Below are positions 1 to 9,571 of a DNA stretch of 64,000 nucleotides, one piece after another. The DNA is from Combretum micranthum (Eukaryota > Streptophyta > Magnoliopsida > Myrtales > Combretaceae), in the NCBI GenBank assembly GCA_024138025.1, contig JAMXBD010001585.1, positions 186,001 to 250,000 on the forward strand, read 5' to 3'. The position numbers and the translations under genes were made by a program. A model generated the notes under the pieces. The model worked only from the letters and a program-made list of their open reading frames with translations, was not told where the DNA came from and ran no database searches. The stretch's first letter is position 1. Each line of letters starts with the position of its first letter.

Positions 1-1535
1 CCTTTTTGTTCCTCATCAGTCTTTTTCCCGTCTTGATTTCTTTCTTCATTATTCTTAGTAATTTCTTTCCCACTTCGGAGAGTGATTACCTTCACATCTT
101 CTTTTGGATTTTTGTCAGTGGTGCTTGGAAGAGTACCTTGAGGTCGGTGTCTAGATGCTTCAGACAACTGAGCTATCTGAGTTTGTAAATCCAAGATAAT
201 GGAAGCTTGATTTGATTGTTGTTTCAATACTTCTTGCAAAAGCTCAACTGTTTTATCCTTCTCTTTTTGTGGTTGGGATTGTTGTTGAGGCATCATTTGT
301 GGTGGCGGTAATGCTCTAGGTGCATTTTGATTGCTCCATCGAAAGTTTGGATGATCCCTCAATCCAGGATTATAAGTGTTGGAGTATGGATTGTAATTCC
401 TTGCATTCCTGTCATATTGATTAACATAGTTAGCTTGCATATTACCAGAATATGAAGGAGAAGATTCTTCCATAGGGTACTCCAAATAGCTCATTTGAGG
501 ATCATCATGAGAGATCATATTCATGTGTGGCTTATGACTTGGTCCAGTTCCTGACATAGGTTGCATGTGTTTCATCTGTGCCGTAAGTGAATCCACTTGT
601 TGTTGTAATTTAGAAACCGTCTCTGATTCATGAATGGCACTAACAGGTTTTGGTTTGTTTCGTTCATTATGCCAGTGAAACGTAGTACGAGCCAACCCAT
701 TAATCAGATCATAGGCCTCAGGAGCACTTTTATACATCAAACTACCACCTGCTGTTGCATCAATCATTGTCTTCAAGGAATCTCCAAGAGATGTGTAGAA
801 AATTCTCATTTGATCATGAAGAGAGATTCCATGATGAGGACAACGTCTAAGAAGCTCCTTAAATCTTTCCCATACTTCATATAGAGCTTCACCTTCATAT
901 TGCCGAAAGGAAAAGATTTCATTCCTCAATTGGATCGTTTTGTTGGGAGGAAAAAATTGTTCCAAAAACTGTTGTGCCAACTGATCCCAATTAGTAAGAG
1001 AATGTGGAGGTAATGAATTTAGCCAATTTCTTGCCTTATCCCTTAATGAGAAAGGGAATAGTCGAAGGCGAATTGCATCAGTGGAGACCCCATTACTCTT
1101 GATTGTAGAGCAGATCTGCAAGAAATTCTTCAGATGATCATGGGGGTTATCAAAACTGCTTCCTCCAAATTGATCTCCTTGCACCATTTGTATCAGTGAT
1201 GGCTTTAATTCAAAATTATTGGCTTGAATAGCAGGCCACTCAATAGATGGTGCAACTCCATCAACCGTGGGCATGAATAATTCCCACATTGGTCTGTGAA
1301 CCTCATTTCCTGGAGCTGGAGGGTTATTGTTATTGCCCATAACAGGAACAGGCAATTGTTGCTGCCCTACAGGAGGATTTTCATTCTGTCGCTCATTGAC
1401 AGGTGGGGGATCAATATCTTGCTGATTTCTTTCCATTGCTCTTGTATTATCTGCTCGTCTTTCCCTTAGTCGGCGGTGATAAGTCCGATCAATCTCAGGG
1501 TCGTAGGGTAAATCTTGGACTTGTTCACCTGACAT
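1..1535 (-). CDS. gag: Gag protein of an Athila-type Ty3/gypsy retrotransposon (3' end outside window)
   Basis: Reading the minus strand from the ATG at 1535, the frame stays open to base 1, so about 511 codons are visible and the C-terminus lies outside the window. The product is a retrotransposon capsid/nucleocapsid precursor. The N-terminal ~130 residues are Asn/Pro/Gln-rich. A Retrotrans_gag-like capsid core follows with the run ARNWLNSLPPHS and the segment FLEQFFPP, then a Gln-rich region, and near the edge the string VITLRSGKE, which I know from Athila-group polyproteins. The gene starts about 120 bp after a tRNA-Asp primer site, as expected for the first ORF. The leader contains a long T-rich (A-rich in sense) run at 1562-1602. 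No stop or frameshift was seen, so this copy may be young. Family assignment is from motif recognition only. Confidence 0.88.
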   Translation of the reverse strand, partial: MSGEQVQDLPYDPEIDRTYHRRLRERRADNTRAMERNQQDIDPPPVNERQNENPPVGQQQLPVPVMGNNNNPPAPGNEVHRPMWELFMPTVDGVAPSIEWPAIQANNFELKPSLIQMVQGDQFGGSSFDNPHDHLKNFLQICSTIKSNGVSTDAIRLRLFPFSLRDKARNWLNSLPPHSLTNWDQLAQQFLEQFFPPNKTIQLRNEIFSFRQYEGEALYEVWERFKELLRRCPHHGISLHDQMRIFYTSLGDSLKTMIDATAGGSLMYKSAPEAYDLINGLARTTFHWHNERNKPKPVSAIHESETVSKLQQQVDSLTAQMKHMQPMSGTGPSHKPHMNMISHDDPQMSYLEYPMEESSPSYSGNMQANYVNQYDRNARNYNPYSNTYNPGLRDHPNFRWSNQNAPRALPPPQMMPQQQSQPQKEKDKTVELLQEVLKQQSNQASIILDLQTQIAQLSEASRHRPQGTLPSTTDKNPKEDVKVITLRSGKEITKNNEERNQDGKKTDEEQK

Positions 1536-1657
1536 ACAAGAACACACTAATCAAGGTAAACTATTTTTTTTTTTATTTATTTTTTTTTTTTTTTTTTTTT
1601 TTAGAGAATATGCTTAGTCTAAGGGTGTAAATTCTGTTCTAATATTAGCAACCGAAG

Positions 1658-1676
1658 CTCCCCGGCAACGGCGCCA
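1658..1676 (-). other. Primer binding site, tRNA-Asp type
   Basis: On the minus strand this reads TGGCGCCGTTGCCGGGGAG, complementary to the 3' end of plant tRNA-Asp. It lies 3 bp inside the LTR end (LTR ends TTTCA, then ATT, then the site). tRNA-Asp priming is typical of Athila-group elements. It fixes the LTR boundary and the minus orientation. Confidence 0.9.
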
Positions 1677-2790
1677 AATTGAAACTGCAGTAAACCACAC
1701 TTCTTAATATTCTAAAGATTTTAATTTCAAATACAAGTGGATTACTTAACCGGTCAGCAAAATCACCGGGTACAAAGCAGTATATTCTGAAAAGTCCAAG
1801 TCGTATCCACAGGGAGCTAATGGCTAATTACTAGAATTAAACTTTTACCCTAATCTAAGCAATTGATTTTTCAGATGTGTAATCTATGTTGATCTAAATT
1901 AAAAACTAGATTTCAAATGATTTATCAAGAACTAAAACCATATGTTCCAGCAATTATAACGAGGGATTTAGGTTTAGGAGATGCAGATGATATATGAATG
2001 ATGCATTTCTATTCTCATGTGAAATGACTCATACTTTAAATTGATATATAATATTGATTACTTGGGATTTGATCAAATTCATCTAAGAATTGCTCACCTC
2101 TCGATGTAACAAAATCTTTCATAGCATAAACTATCCTATTAAGATAAGTTATCTATGATTTCAGGTTAATAGCATTTTGCTCTCACCAAAATTACTATCC
2201 TAGTTAAGAATACAAAACAAGCACCGTTAAGTGACCCAAATTTGTAACCCTAACCGCATAAAGATTAATGAATTCTCAAGTTCTATCACAGATTTACATA
2301 TCTCTATGACAAATCATATTCAAAAACCTAAGTTTTGCTTGTGTGGATCATTGAATCCTTCTCAGGTATCTTTAATCCTTTCTATCTAATCTATGTTGAT
2401 CAGGCATAAACTAAACAGATTACAAACAAAGATAATCAAATTCCCAAATAATCAACACCAATATCAATTCAATTCATGCATCAAATCATCAAATCCATTC
2501 ATACATATTCATAATTGACAATGAAAACATGCCTCTCAATATACAATCAAGCATACATAAAAGAATAGAGATTGAAAACACCTTAATATGGTTCCTTTTC
2601 AGAAACGGGAATTTCCAAATCCAAAATCCCACAATTGTAGGCAACGCTTGATTGTAGCTAAACCCTAATCCACTCTAAATTGCTAGAACATTAGGGTTTA
2701 GTGCCCTAAAAGAAAAACAAAAAAACATTTTGTTTCCTAATTTTTCTGAGTATTTTTGTGTCTTACTTCTCCTTTCTTCTTCTAAAAACA

Positions 2791-2800
2791 CTCTTAAATA
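2791..2800 (-). promoter_or_regulatory. Possible TATA-like box of the Athila LTR
   Basis: The minus strand reads TATTTAAGAG downstream (in sense) of the GC-rich repeat block. Position within the LTR suits a U3 promoter, but the match to a TATA box is only moderate. Confidence 0.3.
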
Positions 2801-2834
2801 GAGCAAATTCGCAAGAGGAATACAGACTGACATA

Positions 2835-3305
2835 GCTGTACGCCGGCAGTTACAAAATGTACGCCGCCAGCGTAAATGGATCTTGCCGGCGTTCGTTGTA
2901 TGAAAAGTGCCTCTTCAACTTACGCTTGATGAACACAGCCAGTGTTCCTTCAAATCTGGCCTGCGTAGATCTTCATTGAGAATTACTTATAGGATTATAC
3001 GCAGGGACCTACGCTGGCAGCGTTGAATCCCAGAAGGCCGGCGTGGATGTTTTCATCAAACCCTACACTGGCTGTGTTTGAGCCTGCGTTAAGGATTTGC
3101 ATTCTGTGGACAAAGTACACAGGCGTAACGCCGGCGGCGTTGATTCAGAATTTGCCGGCGTATCTCTTTATTCCATACGCTTGCTTCACATTGTCTTCTA
3201 CCCTGGCTGTGTTGATGACTGCGTTAAGAAATTGTCTTCTGTGGTCATTCTACACAGCCTCTACGCCGGCGGCGTTGGATGCTGTTGAGCCGGCGTACGT
3301 GTTGA
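2835..3305. repeat. GC-rich tandem repeats with palindromic GCCGGC cores inside the LTR
   Basis: About ten occurrences of GCCGGCG, GCTGGC or GCCGCC motifs occur in 470 bp of an otherwise AT-rich LTR. Two clear units of ~138 bp start at about 3067 and 3205. Both begin CTGGCTGTGTT, continue with TGCGTTAAG, and later carry ACGCCGGCGGCGTTG followed by GCCGGCGTA. A more diverged unit lies before 3067. The cores are self-complementary and rich in CpG. Confidence 0.8.
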
Positions 3306-3456
3306 TCTTCAATCAATGGTTTTGGAATTTGCTCATTACTTCTTTTTAACCTGATTTCACAAGAAATTATACTTATGAATATACATTCCACTTGATTTCT
3401 ATCATATCTGTATAAATTTTATCCACAAAATGTATGTAAAATATGAGTTCATATCA

Positions 3457-3470
3457 AATTCCCCCACACT
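3457..3470 (-). other. Polypurine tract of the upstream Athila copy
   Basis: The minus strand reads AGTGTGGGGGAATT immediately before the LTR start TGATATG. Together with the CTTGAGGACAAGC motif just upstream in sense (about 3481-3495), this is the usual 3' end of an Athila internal domain. Confidence 0.85.
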
Positions 3471-4838
3471 TGAATTGTTGCTTGTCCTCAAGCAAATTTT
3501 ATAAAAATCCGTCATAGATTGTATCAATTTCACTAATTTCTTCAAGCATCTTTTCAATTTGGAACTTGCAATTATAATGACCTACTCCCTCATTTGTAAG
3601 CTTGTAATTGGATTACTAAAATCAAGATTCAAAAGTTATTCTGGAAAAATCAAACTTTAATCTTCACTTTTAACAATAAAACTATCTAATCCAAAAGTAA
3701 GCACAATTCCACTAAGGAAAAATATCTATTTAAACTTCAATGGATTTTTAGCATTCATATAATCAAAGTAACAAAGAATGAAAGCATATAGTATCTATTC
3801 AATCCCTAGATTTTCTCCCCTTTTATTACAAGTCTTATTTTTATTGAATTTTTGCATTTCTTTTTGCCTTTCTTTTCATACAAGCAATTCCTTTGAACTT
3901 GGGAGGTTTTTATCTCCATCTTTTATTTTTTTGAACTTTTGCCCATTCCTTCCCTTATCGTTATAGTGAGTTCATTGAGTCGGCACATCCCGGGCATCAC
4001 CTAAGTGACCAGGTTTTAAGATACCCCTAAGAACTCTTCCTCACTCTAACATTCAAGTTTGGATACTCATAACTCATGTTGAGTTAGCGGAGTAGTGGCT
4101 ATGCTTGTTTCTTTTGCAATTCAATACTAAAACTTTTTTTTATAAGGGATCACTAAGGAACGAATTTCTTTTACTTCTTTCATTAATTGTTAATTGACTT
4201 CTTAATAGAAAAGTCCAGTGATTATATAATAACTAACTATTCCTAGAAGTAAACCTAGTTATTTTTCTCAAAAGGACTTGACTTACCCTCAATCTTCAAA
4301 TTCTAAAGCTAAAAACAAAGTAAGTTTGCTTCTTAGAGATTCAACTTCTCAATATTGACAAAGTAATCCATTTACAAAAGTTAATGAGTAAGATCTTTAG
4401 CAAGTTATTTCCATTCAATTCAGATACTATCCACATATTTTGAAACAAATCTCAAGATTCTTATATATATATATATTTTTTATATACTAAATCAAGAACA
4501 ATTAGTGTTGGTACAAGCATCATGAATATAACTCATATTTCACCAGCCATCAACCCATATTGAGTTTCAATACTATCCTTCCCCCACACTTAAAATACAC
4601 AGTGACCTCACTGGACTAAATAAAACAGACAGAGAAAGGAAGAAAAATGAAACTAATGACTTCCCTGAATTAAAGCGTGAATGATACCAAAATGATAGGG
4701 TGTAGCTGCAAGATGCTGCCCTGTTATAACTACAAAACAAATAAAAAAGATAAAGAAAAATAAGAAGTTAATTTCTAATCATCTACAGATTATAGCAAAA
4801 ACAAAACAAGTCAAAATCCATTGGAGCTAGCAGGGACT
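3471..4838 (-). other. Athila 3' internal non-coding region
   Basis: About 1.37 kb lies between the env-like ORF stop and the PPT. No supported ORF is present; the short frames here are chance. It is AT-rich with a small (TA)n run near 4463-4476. Long non-coding stretches at this position are usual for Athila elements. Confidence 0.7.
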
Positions 4839-6035
4839 CTAGCTCTCTGCCTCCGTGCTGGAGCTGCTATCATCATCAGTGGATGTCTCATAATTCAATT
4901 GCGCCCCTTTTTCAGAATTGATACAACAAAACATATCCTTGATTGCTTGAAACATCTGCTTTCTAAATCCCTTGTTCTTCCTTTTTTCTTGCTTAAGGAT
5001 TGTTAAAATCTGGTCATGTCCTTGCTCCAATCTATCTAAAGTAGTAACCACCCTATCCCAATCTGATCCAGAAGGAGCTGAGGAAGAAACTAGAGGAGGC
5101 GGAGCTGATGATGAAGGTGGTAGCTCAATAGGAATATCTCCAGGGAAGATGTCTTGGTAATCCTGCTCCTCAATCACTGGTGGTGGCACATTTCTTTGAA
5201 CTTTGAACAAACCAAATCCCCTGAAAGGAGCAGATGTAATTCTTTTGCTCGGGATCTCCACATCCCCTTCAGGTTCTCGGAAAATTTGCATTCCCTTTAG
5301 TAGCTTGGTTATATATCCTCCACAGCACAAGAACTTAGTTCTTGTGTCATCAGTTTGTCTAAAGATAAAATTTACCACTTCTACTCCAAGATCAATTCTG
5401 TGATTGTCAATGATGCTGAAGAGGTAAAACATGTCAAACGTAGTCACTTTACTGTGACTTGTCTTCTTACAGCTCACAGTGTGGGCAATGATATGGTGGA
5501 TGACTTTGTGTTCCACTCTAGAAAAAATGGATGCCACTGACTTGGAAGGCACAAAAGGTTCTGTCAGAGGAGCTATCAATTTCGACCAATATGCCTCTTG
5601 AGTCATTTCATCTGCTCCTTTAGGCCAAGAATTTGTCAGCTGCAAATTATCTTCCTCACTTTCATACAAACCCAACACTCGTCCCATAGATTTTAATCTA
5701 ATCTCATGTACCTCTCCATAAGCTTGGAATATAAACTTTGATCTTGCCCCTTCAGATTCCACTTTCAAAGTGGAAAGAACTTCAAGTGTGAGATTCTTAT
5801 ATGCAGGTTCTCTCCATTCAAACAGCCTCAGCCAAGCCGGATCCCGAATCAATTCAACAACTTGACTTCTAATCCATAGTCATCCAACAACTCCCAATCC
5901 ATATATTGAATTGATAAAATCCATCTTCATTAATCGTCTTTTGTTGTCTTTAGCGTATTGCTGGCTAGATAAAACATTTCGGGCTTGTGCACTTGATGAT
6001 TCAGTAGTTCGTGGTCTCTTTTGTTTGGGGGCCAT
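4839..6035 (-). pseudogene. Athila env-like/ORF2 protein (Athila ORF family), interrupted
   Basis: The ATG at 6035 is preceded by a splice-acceptor-like sequence (TTGTTTGCAG, then CT). It starts a basic N-terminus (MAPKQKRPR). About 50 codons in, the frame meets a TGA at about 5880; the same frame then stays open for 337 codons to 4839. The body matches the plant Athila third-ORF family, with RDPAWLRLFEWREPAYKNL and IFRQTDDTRTK. The C-terminus is Pro/Ser-rich (about 250-280), then Lys-rich and acidic. Such ORFs are called env-like because of their position, but entry function is unproven in plants. Local context near the TGA suggests small indels rather than simple readthrough. The pol gene expected upstream is absent, because the sequence changes to MULE-derived DNA at 6091. 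Confidence 0.82.
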
Positions 6036-6090
6036 AGCTGCAAACAATTAAAATAGGGAAGCTTAAACAGATTAATATAACAGTACCAAT

Positions 6091-7834
6091 CCTTGCATTG
6101 AAGCGTTTATTCATTGCAGGTATGCAATGGAGAAGCCAACCACTACAATTGGTTTAGGACTACAATCGGACGAGTTATTATAGGGTACTTGACCCACTAA
6201 AAAGCCTATAAGGTTTTAAGTATCATATCTTAACCCTATAGGGTTTTGGATAGAGTTTTGGGTCTTATATAAAACCTGATAGGATACCTGACCCGCATAG
6301 TTATATTTTAATAAAACTTTTAAGAATTAATCTCCTTAAGGCCAAAATGTCTAAACCCTACCTCCTGACCAGATCTTCCTTTAGTATAGTTGTCCTCACT
6401 CCTTCGTTTCTCTCTCCCAAAATCCTAAAATTGCCTCTCCCAAAATGCTTTTGTTACAAAGCATTTTTTTTGTTTAGTTTAATAGTTAACATCTAAGTAA
6501 AGCTATAGGAGATTTTTAGAGGGAATTTCTTTGCTGGTACTTCTTCTAGTGCAATTATGAGTAGACACATATGGTTTTCGACTAAATTATATCAGAAGGT
6601 CACAAAATTTGACATAAGTTCATTTTAGCTCACAATGCTTTGAAAGAGATCACATCGTTTGGAAAAGTATTTTCTGATATTGAATTAAGTATTTCTCTTA
6701 TTGAGACAAGTCAATGAGGCCTTAAAAGAAAGGTTTCTTGAGTTTTAATTAAATATTTCTCCTGTTGACATGTGGCAGTGGTGACCTCAATTGACCTACT
6801 TCTCTAAACGTTGTGACCTCTTTTTGAACCATTCAAAAAATTGTGAATAAAAATAAACTTATTCACTAAGCGTTGTGACCTAAAGTGAACTTAGCCACAA
6901 ATATTATAACCTTTTGGTGTAATTTACCCCATAGTTTTTAGTTATTGACAGTAAATTGGAACATGTGCATGGAAGATATCTCCACTTACAACATTCTAGA
7001 TATAATATTCTCATGTAAAATGTGGGAACTAGTCTTTCATTTTCAATATTATGATGGCCATCTATATATGTACTAGATTTTGTTTTATAGGATGCTGATA
7101 GAATGTCTATAATCAACATTTTTGTCCAACAATTCCATTGTTGAAATAAAAGAAAAAGAAATAACATTAAAAATCCTATCAAAATGGGTCAGGTCTACTA
7201 AACTCCTACAGGGGCAGGTTCTAGGTATGATGGAAAAAACTCTATAAGGTTTTTCTTGAGTTTTGGGAGACCTTACAACTAACTAGATTGGGTTCGATAT
7301 TTATATGTACAATCCCAAATCCGGCCGATTGCATCCCTAAATTGGTTTACTAGTTTAAATTATTTGGTAATTGGCTTTTACTTATGTTTTGCAGGCTAAT
7401 TATCACCATTGGCGATATATTTTTGTATAGGAAAAACAAGCACAAGCTTCTTATCGTGGTTATGAGGGATGGGACGAATCATATTGTACCTTTGACATAT
7501 GCGCACCCAACAGATAGTGTAGAGAATTGCTGAAAAGGTGTTGCTTACCAATTGCAACCTACGAAGTTCTAAGGATACTTTGAAATGGCCAACCAGTTCA
7601 GTCCATACGTGGACCTTAGCTTAAGTTGGGGGTGCAACATTTAACATTGAGACAATGAATATGGAACAGAGTGACAATACTATCCTTAAAGATGCTAGAA
7701 GCTTGCCCATAGTAGCATTATTGAAGAAAACATTCTACAATTACAATGCAATGTTCAATAGGAAAAGACAAGAGGTATTAGATGCATCGGCTCTTAGTAA
7801 GATTTTGACTGACTATGTTACAAAGAAATATGAG
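6091..7834 (+). repeat. Inverted partial copy of the MULE transposase gene (left arm)
   Basis: This arm is the reverse complement of about 23376-25129. It begins mid-exon with CCTTGCATTGAAGC, contains an intron of about 1.28 kb (6120-7394, GT...TTTTGCAG), and then transposase coding sequence. The spliced exons read into the conserved core (LYRKNKHKLLIVVMRDGTN after the intron) and, from 7655, the conserved segment KDARSLPIVALLKKTFYNYN. Homology ends at about 7831-7834. Outer and inner ends both fall inside the gene, so it is a gene fragment and not a terminal inverted repeat. Identity to the right arm is roughly 96-98% in the stretches I compared. The fragment carries the same stops and internal deletion as the right copy. 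Confidence 0.88.
6579..6930. mobile_element. MITE in the intron of the MULE fragment (left copy)
   Basis: About 350 bp with imperfect terminal inverted repeats of ~60 bp. The left end contains AAGGTCACAA and the right end, inverted, AAAGGTTATAA; both go on to GCTCACAATGC or GGTCACAACGC. Flanks ATGGTTTT and ATAGTTTT resemble a degraded target duplication. The same MITE lies at the matching place in the other arm, so it was inserted before the inverted duplication formed. Confidence 0.6.
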
Positions 7835-8166
7835 TTCATCAATAACCCAACATAGCACCCATATGACCAACAAATTATCAAGTGATCCCCTAATACTATG
7901 GTAATTACTTAGGAGAGAAGTCCTAGCAGGATTATCTAACAATTCTATAAGCGATCTCATCGAGCATCTCACTCACTATCCACATAGCATGCTTAATTAC
8001 CCAATTTTACGAGTTTATGATTTTATATATTTTTTATTTAATTAAAATGAATGAAAAATTATTTAGCTGCAAACTTTAGGTGGAATTATAAATTTAGGTA
8101 TACAATTCTATCCACTAACAATTAACTGGTTTTGCACAATTTTGTACAATTCTACCATTTGTATAA
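7835..8166. other. Spacer between MULE arm and Copia element
   Basis: About 330 bp of AT-rich sequence with no recognisable gene. Before the Copia insertion it was continuous with 21011 onward. Confidence 0.5.
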
Positions 8167-9525
8167 TGTTAAGTTCTCTTAAATGAGTTTTGATTATAAC
8201 AAAAAGGTTACTAATGAATCCGTTTTAAGTGTGTAGATTGAAAGTATTCATTTTTACACACTTAATCAAACAATTAATAAGACAATCCGATAAACGTTTT
8301 AGTATATACTTAAACAGACAGAGGAATGAATACTACCTTGGTTAATAGAATTATCTATCATGCATTTTTTTTATTGAACATGAAAATACAAGTTGGATTT
8401 ATTTGAAGCCTCAACTCCACTAATCAAGTGTATTTAGGTAATGCACTTAATTCATTCCACATAAGGAGGATAATAATCCATGGGGAATTTTTTGAAGTTT
8501 TTAATGAGATTTTCAAATAAGTTTTTAAAAGTTATTACAAAAAGATTTTTTAGAGTTTAATGAAGATATTTTATCAAGTAGCAACAAAGATGTCGGAACA
8601 AGTTTAAGTATGGTTTTGTCGATATCACAATATCTATGGATGAAGATAATTTTTCTTTTAAGTTTGTTATTAGCTGAAGACTTCAGGAATAAGAGGGATA
8701 TTTAAATTCAATTTAAAGTTTATCTAATCAAGTTGTTGAAGAATCAAGTGAAGATATACGTCAAGAGAATTTGAAGAAAGAGAGCGGAATAAGATATGTT
8801 GAACTCTGTTTGAAGTTTGAAAATCCCACAAATCTAGGGATATCAATCTTATCCAAACAACAACTAAGCCGTTAGAAGATTTTATGAACGTTTGATGTTT
8901 TCTTCCAATAAGCACGGATCAAAAAGAAAATATATAATCAACATTGTCCAAGTTTCAAGAGCAGATACGGGTGTAATATTATAACGTTTCTTTCGTGCTA
9001 TAAAAGCTTACTGAGAAAACATACAGGCACTTGAATAGACACTGCGAGCATCATCTTTTATATATTTCTTTATAGATTTCGAGTTCAAATTTAGAGATCA
9101 TATATTTTCTCTTGCTATGAATTTATCTCTTCTTTTTGAAGTGAGGATTAATATAGAAATTAGATTACAAAAGTCTTGTAGTCTGTGCATAGCCGAGTAG
9201 CAAGATAGAAAGATAGAGCAAGAGTAGTTGGTATTTATAATTCTTCTTTACTATTAGATTAGTAGAATGACCAGTGTGGTAGATCGGATCCCCAACAATG
9301 GAGCTGGAAGAGAGGACTAACTCACAAGAAGGAACCTCTATGAATCGCCATCTCCTTTACTTTATTGCACTTTAATTTTTGTTATATTATTTATTGCTCA
9401 TCATGTGCATTCATCATAAAAAGAACCATAAAATTTTGTATAGTATTGTTTTCAATTTATTTCTCAAGAAAAATTTTAACAAATAATTTATCCTTCCCCC
9501 CATGTTTGCTGTTTCGGGACCTACA
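8167..9525 (+). repeat. 5' LTR of the gag-only Copia element
   Basis: 1,359 bp, TGTTAAGTTC to CCTACA. It aligns along its whole length with the interrupted 3' LTR at 13482-14032 plus 20160-21005. Many substitutions between the two LTRs indicate an old insertion. Confidence 0.88.
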
Positions 9526-9527
9526 TT

Positions 9528-9539
9528 TGGTATTAGAGT
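9528..9539 (+). other. Primer binding site, tRNA-iMet type (mutated)
   Basis: TGGTATTAGAGT compared with the usual Copia TGGTATCAGAGC; both differences are C-to-T. It lies 2 bp after the LTR end. Confidence 0.8.
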
Positions 9540-9571
9540 AGGTGTTCTTCTATTTTAAGAGTTTGATCAAA

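Larger units (their letters stand above)
1680..3456 (-). repeat. Athila LTR (1,777 bp)
   Basis: In minus orientation the LTR starts TGATATGAAC right after a polypurine tract and ends TTTCA just before the PBS. It is AT-rich except for a GC-rich tandem repeat block at about 2835-3305. It is unusual because internal retrotransposon sequence flanks both sides: PBS and gag on one side, PPT and the env-like ORF on the other. It therefore serves as the 3' LTR of one copy and the 5' LTR of another. Boundaries are well fixed by PBS and PPT. Confidence 0.85.

Noticed and set aside
3023..3349. Plus-strand ORF of 108 codons as a gene
   Set aside because: It lies in the antisense of an Athila LTR and is kept open by the GC-rich tandem repeats; no recognisable protein features.
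6904..7182. ORF in the MULE intron (also at 24030-24287)
   Set aside because: Present twice only because the region is duplicated; it lies in an intron and has no coding character.
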